The translations under genes and the position numbers were made by a program. Below the pieces are notes generated by a model. The model did no database searches, was not told where the DNA came from, and was given only the letters and a program-made list of their open reading frames with translations. Shown here piece after piece: positions 1-5,596 of a DNA stretch of 6,802 nucleotides. Numbering within the stretch: the stretch's first letter is position 1; each line of letters starts with the position of its first letter. The DNA comes from Trueperaceae bacterium (GTDB lineage: Bacteria > Deinococcota > Deinococci > Deinococcales > Trueperaceae), in the NCBI GenBank assembly GCA_029210865.1, contig JARGGE010000149.1, positions 1 to 6,802 of the forward strand, given 5' to 3'.

Positions 1-468
1 CGAGCGGTCCTCCGCGGCGGCGCGCTCGGCCGCACGGGCGATCTCCTCGCCCACGACCGAACCCATCGAACCGCCGAGGAAGCGGAAGTCCATGACCGCG
101 AGCGCCACCGGCTGCCCCTCGAGGGACGCCGCTCCGGTGACGACGGCGTCGGGCCGCCCCACCTTCTTCTGCACCGCCGCGAGGCGTTCGGCGTACGCCT
201 CGACGTCGACGAAGCCGAGCGCGTCGACAGGGCTCACCGCGCCGGACCAAAGCTCGAAGGTCCCCTCGTCGGCGAGCATCGCGACCCGCGCGTCCACCGG
301 CATCCGCTCATGGTGCCCGCACTCCGGGCAGACGTAGAGGTGCGCGAGCAGGTCCTTGCGGTACAGCTGAGCCTGGCACGAGGGACACTTGAGCCACAGA
401 CCAGCGGGGCTCGGGTCGTCCTCGCCGCGCGTCGGCCGTTGGCGTCGGAACCAGCGCTCCAGGGCCAT
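1..468 (-). CDS. accD: Acetyl-CoA carboxylase carboxyltransferase subunit beta (5' part, runs off window)
   Basis: The first 156 residues of AccD are visible; the rest lies left of base 1. With AccA it forms the carboxyltransferase that moves the carboxyl group from carboxybiotin to acetyl-CoA, giving malonyl-CoA for fatty-acid synthesis in the cytoplasm. The protein opens MALERWFRR and has the AccD N-terminal zinc ribbon: Cys28, Cys31, Cys47 and Cys50 in the pattern LKCPSC and VCPECGHH. The conserved crotonase-fold start follows, with DFRFLGGSMGSVVGEEI at residues 127-143. The ATG at 468-466 is preceded on the minus strand by GAGGAGGAG (479-471), a strong ribosome binding site. The gene is divergent from the SDR-nrdR pair. 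The family assignment is firm. The C-terminal catalytic half and any linked accA cannot be judged from this window. Confidence 0.96.
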   Translation of the reverse strand, partial: MALERWFRRQRPTRGEDDPSPAGLWLKCPSCQAQLYRKDLLAHLYVCPECGHHERMPVDARVAMLADEGTFELWSGAVSPVDALGFVDVEAYAERLAAVQKKVGRPDAVVTGAASLEGQPVALAVMDFRFLGGSMGSVVGEEIARAAERAAAEDRS

Positions 469-470
469 CG

Positions 471-479
471 CTCCTCCTC
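471..479 (-). promoter_or_regulatory. Ribosome binding site of accD
   Basis: GAGGAGGAG lies just before the ATG at 468, with 4 to 7 bases of spacing depending on the register. It fixes the accD start and contrasts with the divergent gene at 581, which has no such site. Confidence 0.8.
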
Positions 480-481
480 GG

Positions 482-505
482 GACCGGGCCTCCCTCGGCC
501 CGGTC
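482..505. repeat. Perfect 9-bp inverted repeat in the accD leader / divergent spacer
   Basis: GACCGGGCC (482-490) and GGCCCGGTC (497-505) are exact reverse complements separated by 6 bases. The dyad lies immediately upstream of the accD ribosome binding site. It is between two divergent genes, so it is not an end-of-gene terminator. It could be an RNA hairpin at the 5' end of accD mRNA, or a dyad operator at the accD promoter. The sequence alone does not decide between these. A weak -10-like TAGCAT for accD lies at 514-509 on the minus strand, which would put transcription start close to the edge of the dyad. Confidence 0.6.
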
Positions 506-508
506 GGC

Positions 509-514
509 ATGCTA
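509..514 (-). promoter_or_regulatory. Possible -10 element for accD
   Basis: On the minus strand this reads TAGCAT, matching the TAnnaT core of a sigma-70-type -10 box. Transcription would begin about base 502, giving a leader of roughly 35 bases that includes the ribosome binding site. I find no convincing TTG-type -35 box at 16-18 bases spacing, so this is tentative. Confidence 0.3.
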
Positions 515-568
515 ACCCAGGCGGCCGGGCCGGCGGGAGGACGGGCCGGAGCGACCGGGGGCCCGTCG

Positions 569-574
569 TATCAT
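569..574 (+). promoter_or_regulatory. -10 element for a probable leaderless transcript
   Basis: TATCAT matches the -10 consensus at 5 of 6 positions and ends 6 bases before the ATG at 581. Transcription would start at or next to the start codon, and no ribosome binding site is seen before that ATG. This arrangement is characteristic of leaderless genes, which are known to be abundant in Deinococcus. A good -35 box is not visible. Confidence 0.5.
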
Positions 575-580
575 GGCCGC

Positions 581-1579
581 ATGGAGCGAGCGAAGGTCGT
601 GTTGGTCACCCATGTCGGCGAGGGCTTCGGGCGTGCCGTCGCGCTCGGGTACGGGCAGGCCGGCTACGACGTGGTGTGCGCCGATCGCGACGTCGACCTC
701 GCCGCGCGGACGGCCGCCGAGGTCGAGGAGCTGGGCGGCCAGGCGATCCCGCTGCAGACCGACCCCACTTCGGCGCTCGACCTGACGGCGGCGTTCGGCA
801 AGGTGCTCGAGATCTTCGGCTCGCTGAGCGGCGTCGTGCACGTGGTCGCGCGCGACAGCGTCACACCGTTCGAGCGGTTGGCGGAGTCCGAACTGGCGGA
901 GCTCCTCGACGAGGCCGTGAAGAGCAGCGTGCTCGTGCTGCGCTCGATGCAACGGACCGCGCCCGACGGCTGGGTCGTCCTGGTGGCGCCCCCGCCGCGC
1001 CCGGGTCGCCCCCACCTCGCCGCCGTCGGTGGCGCGCTGGCGCGCCTCGCCGCTGCCTTCCCGCCCCCCAGCCTCACCGATCCCGACGACGACGAGGACG
1101 CTCCGGCCGACGCCGTCCCGTCCCGCGGCCTGCGGGTCAACGTGGTCGTCCCCTCGCGCCCGGCGGCCGATCCGCGCCACGACCTCGCGTTGGTCCACGC
1201 GGTGCGCCTCTTGGGCGGGCAGGCGGGCGTCGGCGTCCACGGGACCGAGATCGCGGTCCGGCTGCCCCCGCCACCGACGGTGGTCGAGGCGCTGTTGCCC
1301 GAGGTCCGGGCCGCCCTCGACGACCGCGTCCGGCAGCGCGACGACGAGGACGAAGACGACGACGTGCCCGAGGACGTCGAGCCGACCGTCGACGCGGACG
1401 CGCTCGACGACGAGCAGCTCGACGACGGGTCGGTGGTCGCCGCGCGCGGCGCGCTGCACCGCTGGATGCGCGCCGCCCAAGAGGAGCGCGCCGCCGCGGA
1501 GGAGCGCGTGCTCCGCGAGGGACGCGCCGCGCACGAACGCCGGAGCGGGCCCGCGGACCCCGATGGGGCCGATCGATGA
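581..1579 (+). CDS. Degenerate short-chain dehydrogenase (SDR)-fold protein with acidic tracts
   Basis: This 332-residue protein keeps an SDR-type Rossmann outline but not the active site. Near the N-terminus the usual TGxxxGxG cofactor motif reads THVGEGFG (residues 10-17), followed by an acidic pair, ADRD, at the end of the second strand (34-37). GLRVNVVVPS (183-192) matches the IRVNxVxPG element of SDRs. The NNAG position reads VVHVVARD. Where the catalytic YxxxK should be, the aligned residues are Leu146 and Gly150, so dehydrogenase activity is unlikely. Two acidic stretches are unusual: a short one at 167-177 and a long one at 254-282 rich in Asp/Glu. An Arg/Glu/Ala-rich, probably helical tail (about 292-323) ends the protein. 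Its stop overlaps the nrdR start as ATGA, so the two are likely co-translated. The ATG at 581 is chosen because a -10 box lies just upstream and SDR homology starts at once. Its role is unknown; binding a nucleotide or a partner protein is a guess. Confidence 0.8.
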   Translation: MERAKVVLVTHVGEGFGRAVALGYGQAGYDVVCADRDVDLAARTAAEVEELGGQAIPLQTDPTSALDLTAAFGKVLEIFGSLSGVVHVVARDSVTPFERLAESELAELLDEAVKSSVLVLRSMQRTAPDGWVVLVAPPPRPGRPHLAAVGGALARLAAAFPPPSLTDPDDDEDAPADAVPSRGLRVNVVVPSRPAADPRHDLALVHAVRLLGGQAGVGVHGTEIAVRLPPPPTVVEALLPEVRAALDDRVRQRDDEDEDDDVPEDVEPTVDADALDDEQLDDGSVVAARGALHRWMRAAQEERAAAEERVLREGRAAHERRSGPADPDGADR

Positions 1580-2031
1580 AGTGCCCGTACTGCTCCGCCG
1601 TGGACACCCGCGTGGTCAACTCGCGCCCGTCCGACGAGGGCGCCTCGATCCGCCGGCGCCGCGAGTGCGCGTCGTGCCACCGGCGCTTCACCACGTACGA
1701 GCGCGCGCAGTTCGAGGCGCTGATGGTGCGCAAGCGCTCCGGCCGCACCGAGGCGTTCGACCCCGACAAGCTGCTCGACAAGCTCCGCATCGCGTGCAAC
1801 AAGCGACCCATCACCGAGAAGCAGCTCCGCGAGTTCGCGTACGGCTTCGAGGACGAGGTCCAGGTACCCGAGGTCCAGAGCGAGGAGATCGGACGGCGCA
1901 CGCTCAAGTTCCTCCGCGCGCTCGACGACGTCGCCTACATCCGCTTCCTGTCGGTGTACCGCGACTTCGATTCGGTCGACCGCTTCGTCGAGGAGATCCG
2001 ACAGCTCGGCGACGACGAGCGAAACGGCTGA
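1576..2031 (+). CDS. nrdR: Transcriptional repressor NrdR of ribonucleotide reductase genes
   Basis: NrdR represses ribonucleotide reductase operons when its ATP-cone domain binds dATP/ATP, linking enzyme level to the deoxynucleotide pool. The 151-residue length is typical of the family. The N-terminal zinc ribbon is complete: MKCPYC (Cys3, Cys6) and ECASCHRRFTTYE (Cys31, Cys34), with the basic stretch RRRR at 26-29 between them. The ATP-cone follows at about residues 49-139, with VRKRSGRTEAFDPDKL, CNKRPI and the conserved VAYIRFLSVYRDF near its end. Translation starts at an ATG inside the stop of the upstream SDR-like gene (ATGA), so coupling is expected. No ribonucleotide reductase gene and no clear NrdR box lies in the window, so its targets must be elsewhere. 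Confidence 0.97.
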   Translation: MKCPYCSAVDTRVVNSRPSDEGASIRRRRECASCHRRFTTYERAQFEALMVRKRSGRTEAFDPDKLLDKLRIACNKRPITEKQLREFAYGFEDEVQVPEVQSEEIGRRTLKFLRALDDVAYIRFLSVYRDFDSVDRFVEEIRQLGDDERNG

Positions 2032-2089
2032 CCCGCGCCGCGGCGTCCGTCCGGGCTCGATCGCGCCGCCTGGGCCGTTCCACCGCGCC

Positions 2090-2118
2090 TTGTGCGCTCG
2101 CGATGCGCATGCTATCTT
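2090..2118 (+). promoter_or_regulatory. Promoter of rplM-rpsI (extended -10)
   Basis: TTGTGC (2090-2095) and TATCTT (2113-2118) are separated by exactly 17 bases, and TG at 2110-2111 gives an extended -10 (TGcTATCTT). Transcription would begin near 2125, leaving a leader of about 98 bases before the rplM ATG. An 8-base palindrome, ATGCGCAT (2103-2110), lies inside the spacer. This is the best promoter in the window and suits a strongly expressed ribosomal protein operon. Confidence 0.65.
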
Positions 2119-2186
2119 GGCGTTTGGTATCGCGCGCGTCGGCCCTGGCGACTCTCCCCGCCACCCCCGATCACCCGGCCGCGCCT

Positions 2187-2205
2187 CGCTCCGCTCGCCG
2201 GAGCG
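2187..2205 (+). promoter_or_regulatory. Hairpin in the rplM leader, just before the ribosome binding site
   Basis: CGCTCCG (2187-2193) pairs with CGGAGCG (2199-2205) around a 5-base loop, a perfect 7-bp GC-rich stem. It ends 5 bases before the GAGAGG ribosome binding site (2211-2216). It could be part of a ribosomal-protein leader where L13 or another product controls translation, since such feedback leaders are known for rplM in several phyla. That role is only inferred here. Confidence 0.45.
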
Positions 2206-2210
2206 CACCC

Positions 2211-2216
2211 GAGAGG
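2211..2216 (+). promoter_or_regulatory. Ribosome binding site of rplM
   Basis: GAGAGG stands 6 bases before the ATG at 2223. It supports this start over ATG 2103, which is in frame and open but lies 40 codons upstream within the promoter. Confidence 0.7.
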
Positions 2217-2222
2217 TCACGC

Positions 2223-2647
2223 ATGAGCACGTTCTTCCCCAAGGAGCCCACGCCCGACTGGGTGATCGTCGACGCCGCCGGCCAGACCGTCGGCCGCTTG
2301 GCCACCCAGATCGCGAGCGTGCTCAAAGGCAAGCACAAGCCCGAGTACACGCCCAACCAGCCCATGGGCGACTTCGTCATCGTCGTCAACGCCGAGAAGG
2401 TCGTCTTCACCGGGCGCAAGCTCGACCAGAAGGTCTACACCCGCTACACCGGCTACCAGGGCGGGCTCAAGATGACCACCGCGCGCGAGATGCTCGACAA
2501 GCACCCGATCCGCGTCCTCGAGCACGCGGTCTGGGGCATGCTGCCGAAGAACCGCCTCGGCCGCAAGCTGATCCGCCGCCTGAAGGTCTACGCCGGCGAG
2601 GCCCACCCCCACGCCGCACAGCAGCCCGCCCCCATGGAGATCCGCTG

Positions 2648-2648
<1 letters not shown>
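2223..2648 (+). CDS. rplM: 50S ribosomal protein L13
   Basis: L13 is an early-assembly protein of the large ribosomal subunit that binds 23S rRNA. The 141-residue product has the usual family length and its expected blocks in order: DWVIVDAAGQTVGRLAT near residues 11-27, GKHKPEYTPN, MGDFVIVVNAEKVVFTGRK, the YTRYTGYQGGLK segment, HPIRVLEHAVWGMLPKNRLGR, and the terminal LKVYAGEAHPHAAQQP. The short MSTFFPKEPTPDW lead resembles Deinococcus-Thermus L13 as I recall it. The gene has its own promoter and ribosome binding site, and its stop is fused to the rpsI start as TGATG. L13 and S9 are paired in most bacteria. Nothing looks abnormal. Confidence 0.98.
2636..2639 (+). promoter_or_regulatory. Ribosome binding site of rpsI inside the end of rplM
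   Basis: GGAG in the last codons of rplM lies 8 bases before the rpsI ATG. With the TGATG junction it supports coupled translation of L13 and S9. Confidence 0.6.
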
Positions 2649-3034
<386 letters not shown>

Positions 3035-3064
3035 CCACCGCCGGCTCGGGACCCGCGACCACCT

Positions 3065-3097
3065 CGCGCGGCCCGACCGACCGAACCGCGCGGCCCG
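3065..3097 (+). repeat. Direct repeat of the terminator's left arm
   Basis: CGCGCGGCCCG occurs at 3065-3075 and again at 3087-3097, 22 bases apart. Either copy can pair with the right arm at 3112-3122, so two alternative hairpins are possible. This may be a chance product of GC-rich sequence or a remnant of duplication. Confidence 0.5.
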
Positions 3098-3122
3098 GTG
3101 ACCTCTGGTCCCGGGCCGCGCG
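3087..3122 (+). terminator. Strong GC hairpin after rpsI, probable transcription terminator
   Basis: CGCGCGGCCCGG (3087-3098) pairs with CCGGGCCGCGCG (3111-3122), a perfect 12-bp stem. Beyond a single bulged T, an inner GACC/GGTC stem (3100-3103 with 3107-3110) closes on a TCT loop. There is no T-run afterwards, only CTT, which is not unusual in very GC-rich genomes but leaves the efficiency open. It most likely ends or reduces transcription of rplM-rpsI before uppP. An extra copy of the left arm lies at 3065-3075. Confidence 0.65.
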
Positions 3123-3149
3123 CTTGCGCCGCCCCCCGGCGTCCCTCAT

Positions 3150-3153
3150 GGAG
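3150..3153 (+). promoter_or_regulatory. Ribosome binding site of uppP
   Basis: GGAG lies 5 bases before the ATG at 3159. It sits inside a tiny ATG-GAG-CCC-TGA frame (3148-3159) whose stop overlaps the uppP start. I see no convincing promoter between the hairpin at 3087-3122 and this site. Confidence 0.5.
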
Positions 3154-3158
3154 CCCTG

Positions 3159-3959
3159 ATGGATCCGTTCCAAGCCGTCGTCCTCGGCATCGTTCAAGGG
3201 CTGACCGAGTTCCTCCCGATCTCGAGCTCGGGGCACCTCGTGCTGGCGAACTACTGGCTGGGATGGGGCGACGAGCTCCCGCTCTACGTCGCCTTCGCGA
3301 CGAACACCGGCACGCTGCTCGCCGTCCTCGCCTACCTGTGGCGCGACGTCGCCGTGGCCGTCGGCGGCTTCGCGCGCGGGCTCGTGTCGGCCGAGGCGCG
3401 GCGCGGGGACGGCTGGCGGCTCGCGCTCCTGGTCCTCGCCGGCAGCGTGCCGACGGCGGTCATCGGCCTGGCGATCCGCCCGGTGTTCGAGGACCTGAAC
3501 TCGGTGGTGCCCGTCTCGATCGCGCTCGCGGTGACCGCCGCGGTGCTCTGGTGGGCGCCGCGCAGCGGGCCCAAGGCGACCGTCCGCGACCTGACCTTCC
3601 ACGACGTGCTCGTCGCCGGGGTCGCGCAAGGGCTCGCCGTCGTCCCGGGCATCTCGCGCTCCGGCGCGACGATCGCGGCCCTGCTCGGGCGTGGCGCGTC
3701 CGCCGACCTCGCGCCGCGGGTCTCCTTCCTGCTCTACCTGGTCGTCTCGGTCGGCGTGGCCGTCCTGGGGATCGGCGACGTGCTCGCGGCCGAGCTCCCC
3801 TGGGGGGCGCTCGTCGGGATGACGCTCGCCTCGTTCGCGGTCGGCTACGCCTCGCTGTTCGTGCTGTTCGCGATGCTGCGGCGTGGCCGCTTCCGGGCGT
3901 TCGCCCCGTACCTCTGGGCCGTCGCGGCCCTCACGCTGGGGCGCGCTCTGCTCACCTGA
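3159..3959 (+). CDS. uppP: Undecaprenyl-diphosphatase (BacA/UppP family)
   Basis: UppP is an integral membrane enzyme that removes a phosphate from undecaprenyl diphosphate on the outer face of the membrane. This recycles the lipid carrier for peptidoglycan and other envelope polymers and lowers bacitracin sensitivity. The 266-residue product fits the family. The (E/Q)xxxE motif is QGLTE (Gln13, Glu17), followed by FLPISSSGHLVL with His26. The second signature, VPGISRSGAT, places the catalytic Arg at 167. Hydrophobic segments recur along the chain, for example about 42-60, 88-106, 115-135 and several in the last 90 residues, as expected for a multi-span protein. In the first half, the position often written HxGT or QxGT reads NTGT (49-52), a mild deviation. 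The start is fixed by GGAG 5 bases upstream and by the immediate family N-terminus. Confidence 0.96.
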   Translation: MDPFQAVVLGIVQGLTEFLPISSSGHLVLANYWLGWGDELPLYVAFATNTGTLLAVLAYLWRDVAVAVGGFARGLVSAEARRGDGWRLALLVLAGSVPTAVIGLAIRPVFEDLNSVVPVSIALAVTAAVLWWAPRSGPKATVRDLTFHDVLVAGVAQGLAVVPGISRSGATIAALLGRGASADLAPRVSFLLYLVVSVGVAVLGIGDVLAAELPWGALVGMTLASFAVGYASLFVLFAMLRRGRFRAFAPYLWAVAALTLGRALLT

Positions 3960-3981
3960 GCTCCGCACCCGCACGCCCGCC

Positions 3982-4007
3982 CGGCGCCATCCCCCCTCGG
4001 GGCGCCG
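3982..4007 (+). terminator. Hairpin between uppP and gltX, possible terminator
   Basis: CGGCGCC (3982-3988) pairs with GGCGCCG (4001-4007), a 7-bp stem with a 12-base C-rich loop. It lies 22 bases after the uppP stop and just before a -10-like box for gltX. No T-run follows, so termination is uncertain. Confidence 0.35.
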
Positions 4008-4010
4008 CGG

Positions 4011-4016
4011 TACCAT
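4011..4016 (+). promoter_or_regulatory. Possible -10 element for gltX
   Basis: TACCAT matches the TAnnAT core. Transcription would start near 4023, just ahead of the AAGGAGG ribosome binding site, giving a very short leader. No clear -35 box is present. Confidence 0.3.
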
Positions 4017-4024
4017 GCCCCACC

Positions 4025-4031
4025 AAGGAGG
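4025..4031 (+). promoter_or_regulatory. Ribosome binding site of gltX
   Basis: AAGGAGG is a near-perfect anti-16S match 7 bases before the ATG at 4039. It excludes the in-frame ATG at 4015, which would start upstream of this site. Confidence 0.85.
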
Positions 4032-4038
4032 CGCCTCC

Positions 4039-5595
4039 ATGGCTGTCGTCACCCGCATCGCACCGTCGCCCACCGGCGACCCGCACGTCGGCACGGCCTA
4101 CGTCGGCCTCTTCAACTACGCGCTCGCCAAGCGCCACGGCGGCCGCTTCGTGCTCCGCCTCGAGGACACCGACCGCGCCCGCTACCAGCCGGAGGCGGAG
4201 ACCCGCATCCTCGAGATGATGCGCTGGCTCGGCCTGACGCCGGACGAGGGTCCCGACGTCGGCGGCCCGCACGGGCCGTACCGGCAATCCGAGCGCCTCG
4301 AGCTGTACCGGGCGCACGTCGACCGCCTCGTCGCCGAGGGCAAGGCCTACCGCGCCTTCGAGACGCCCGAGGAGCTCGACGCCCTGCGCATCGATCAGAA
4401 GCGCCGTGGGGTCGACCCCGGCTACGACGGCCGTGGGCGCACGCTGCCGGCCGACGAACAGGCCCGGCGCGCCGCCGCTGGCGAGGCGCACGTGGTCCGG
4501 TTGATCGCCCCGGACGAGGGCGCGACGACCTTCCACGACCTGCTGCGGGGCGACGTCACCGTCCCGAACGCCGAGATCCGCGACGCGGTGCTGCTCAAGA
4601 GCGACGGCTACCCCACGTACCACCTCGCCAACGTGGTCGACGACCACCTCATGGGCGTGACCCACGTGGTACGCGCCGAAGAGTGGGTGGTCTCGACGCC
4701 GCTGCACGTCCTCCTCTACCGCGCGTTCGGCTGGCCGCTGCCCGTCTTCGCGCACCTGCCGCTGCTCCGCAACCCGGACGCGAACAAGTCGAAGATCAGC
4801 AAGCGCAAGATGGACACCTCGGTCGACTCGTACCGCGAGCAGGGCATCCTGCCCGAGGCGCTGCTGAACTTCCTGGCGACCATGGGCTGGAGCATGCCCG
4901 ACGGTCGCGAGGTCTTCACCCTCGACGAGATGATCGCCGTCTTCGACGTCACCCGCGTCTCCCTCGGCGGCCCCGTGTTCGACCTCAAGCGCCTGCGCCA
5001 CCTCAACGCCCGGTACCTCCGCGAGGTGCTCACCCTCGAGGCGGTCGCCGACCGGGTGGCCCCGTGGCTGCGCGAGCGCGGCTTCGCGTGGGACGACGCC
5101 GACTACCTGCTCGACGTCGTCGACGTGCTGCGGCCCCGCGCCGAGACGCTGCGCGAGCTCGCCGACCAGGCGGAGCCCTTCTTCGTCGACCGGATCGCGT
5201 ACGACGTCGACGCGCGCCGGCGCCTCGCGGCCGGCCAGGCCTACCTCGAGGACCTCGAGGGCGCCTTCTCCCGGCTCGAGTTCTTCGACGACGACGCGAT
5301 CGACGACCTGCTCCACGAGTACGTCCAGCGGCAGTCGGTACGCCTGGGCGACGTGATGATGCCCTTGCGGGTCGCCCTGACCGGCACCACGCAGGCCCCC
5401 GGGGTCGTCGACCTGGTGGCGATCATGGGGCGCCAGCGCACCCTCGAACGCCTCGGCCACGCGCTGCAGGCGATCCAGGAGGGGCTGCCGGACGACGACC
5501 CGGAGCGCCTCAAGGCCGAAGCCGAAGCCGCCGCCAAGGCGGCGGAGGCCGCCAAGGGCAAGCGCCGACCGCCCACGGCCGCCGAGCAGGGTTGA
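4039..5595 (+). CDS. gltX: Glutamate--tRNA ligase
   Basis: This class I synthetase charges tRNA-Glu with glutamate using ATP in the cytoplasm. The N-terminus TRIAPSPTGDPHVGTAY holds the HIGH motif as HVGT (16-19) and the substrate-reading Arg6. The second class I signature is KISKR at 252-256, within NKSKISKRK. The segment after it (GILPEALLNFLATMGWSMPDGREVF, then VSLGGPVFDLKRLRHLN) is typical bacterial GluRS and resembles the Thermus enzyme. The C-terminal anticodon-binding part includes LRPRAETLREL (364-374) and VRLGDVMMPLRVALTG. Two arginines in LRPR lie where Thermus has an arginine that reads tRNA base 36, so the enzyme may be discriminating; this alignment is from memory. At 518 residues it is longer than the usual 465-490 because of an Ala/Lys/Glu-rich tail (about 484-518). 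The stop is one base from the ftsY start. Confidence 0.97.
   Translation: MAVVTRIAPSPTGDPHVGTAYVGLFNYALAKRHGGRFVLRLEDTDRARYQPEAETRILEMMRWLGLTPDEGPDVGGPHGPYRQSERLELYRAHVDRLVAEGKAYRAFETPEELDALRIDQKRRGVDPGYDGRGRTLPADEQARRAAAGEAHVVRLIAPDEGATTFHDLLRGDVTVPNAEIRDAVLLKSDGYPTYHLANVVDDHLMGVTHVVRAEEWVVSTPLHVLLYRAFGWPLPVFAHLPLLRNPDANKSKISKRKMDTSVDSYREQGILPEALLNFLATMGWSMPDGREVFTLDEMIAVFDVTRVSLGGPVFDLKRLRHLNARYLREVLTLEAVADRVAPWLRERGFAWDDADYLLDVVDVLRPRAETLRELADQAEPFFVDRIAYDVDARRRLAAGQAYLEDLEGAFSRLEFFDDDAIDDLLHEYVQRQSVRLGDVMMPLRVALTGTTQAPGVVDLVAIMGRQRTLERLGHALQAIQEGLPDDDPERLKAEAEAAAKAAEAAKGKRRPPTAAEQG
5528..5545 (+). repeat. Inverted repeat within the gltX tail codons
   Basis: CCGCCGCC (5528-5535) and GGCGGCGG (5538-5545) are exact complements with 2 bases between, effectively a 7-bp stem with a 4-base loop. 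It lies about 50 bases before the ftsY start, inside the Ala/Lys-rich tail codons. It may be only a by-product of GCC/GCG alanine codons. Confidence 0.35.
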
Positions 5596-5596
5596 C

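Noticed and set aside
92..337. Short plus-strand open frame of 81 codons inside accD
   Set aside because: It is antisense to the well-supported accD zinc ribbon and core region, and its translation is low complexity.
389..580. N-terminal extension of the SDR-like protein to ATG 389
   Set aside because: It would overlap the accD coding region and add Arg/Gly/Pro-rich sequence with no SDR similarity. The fold begins right after the ATG at 581.
310..1575. In-frame upstream extension of nrdR as one large protein
   Set aside because: The extra residues are Arg/Gly/Pro-rich junk in the wrong frame of the SDR-like gene. NrdR has its normal length and start at 1576.
2037..2046. Short palindrome CGCCGCGGCG after the nrdR stop as a terminator
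   Set aside because: It leaves no loop and no T-run follows, so it is too weak to call; no clear terminator for nrdR was found in 2032-2089.
664..2220. Minus-strand open frame (518 codons) opposite the SDR-like gene and nrdR
   Set aside because: It is an antisense shadow. Its translation is low-complexity Ser/Arg/Ala sequence and it overlaps nrdR, whose identity is certain.
2103..2222. Forty-codon N-terminal extension of rplM from ATG 2103
   Set aside because: It would overlap the promoter -10 box and has no family support. The ATG at 2223 has a ribosome binding site and gives the normal L13 length.
4015..4038. Alternative gltX start at ATG 4015
   Set aside because: It is in frame but lies upstream of the AAGGAGG site that serves ATG 4039, and it has no ribosome binding site of its own.
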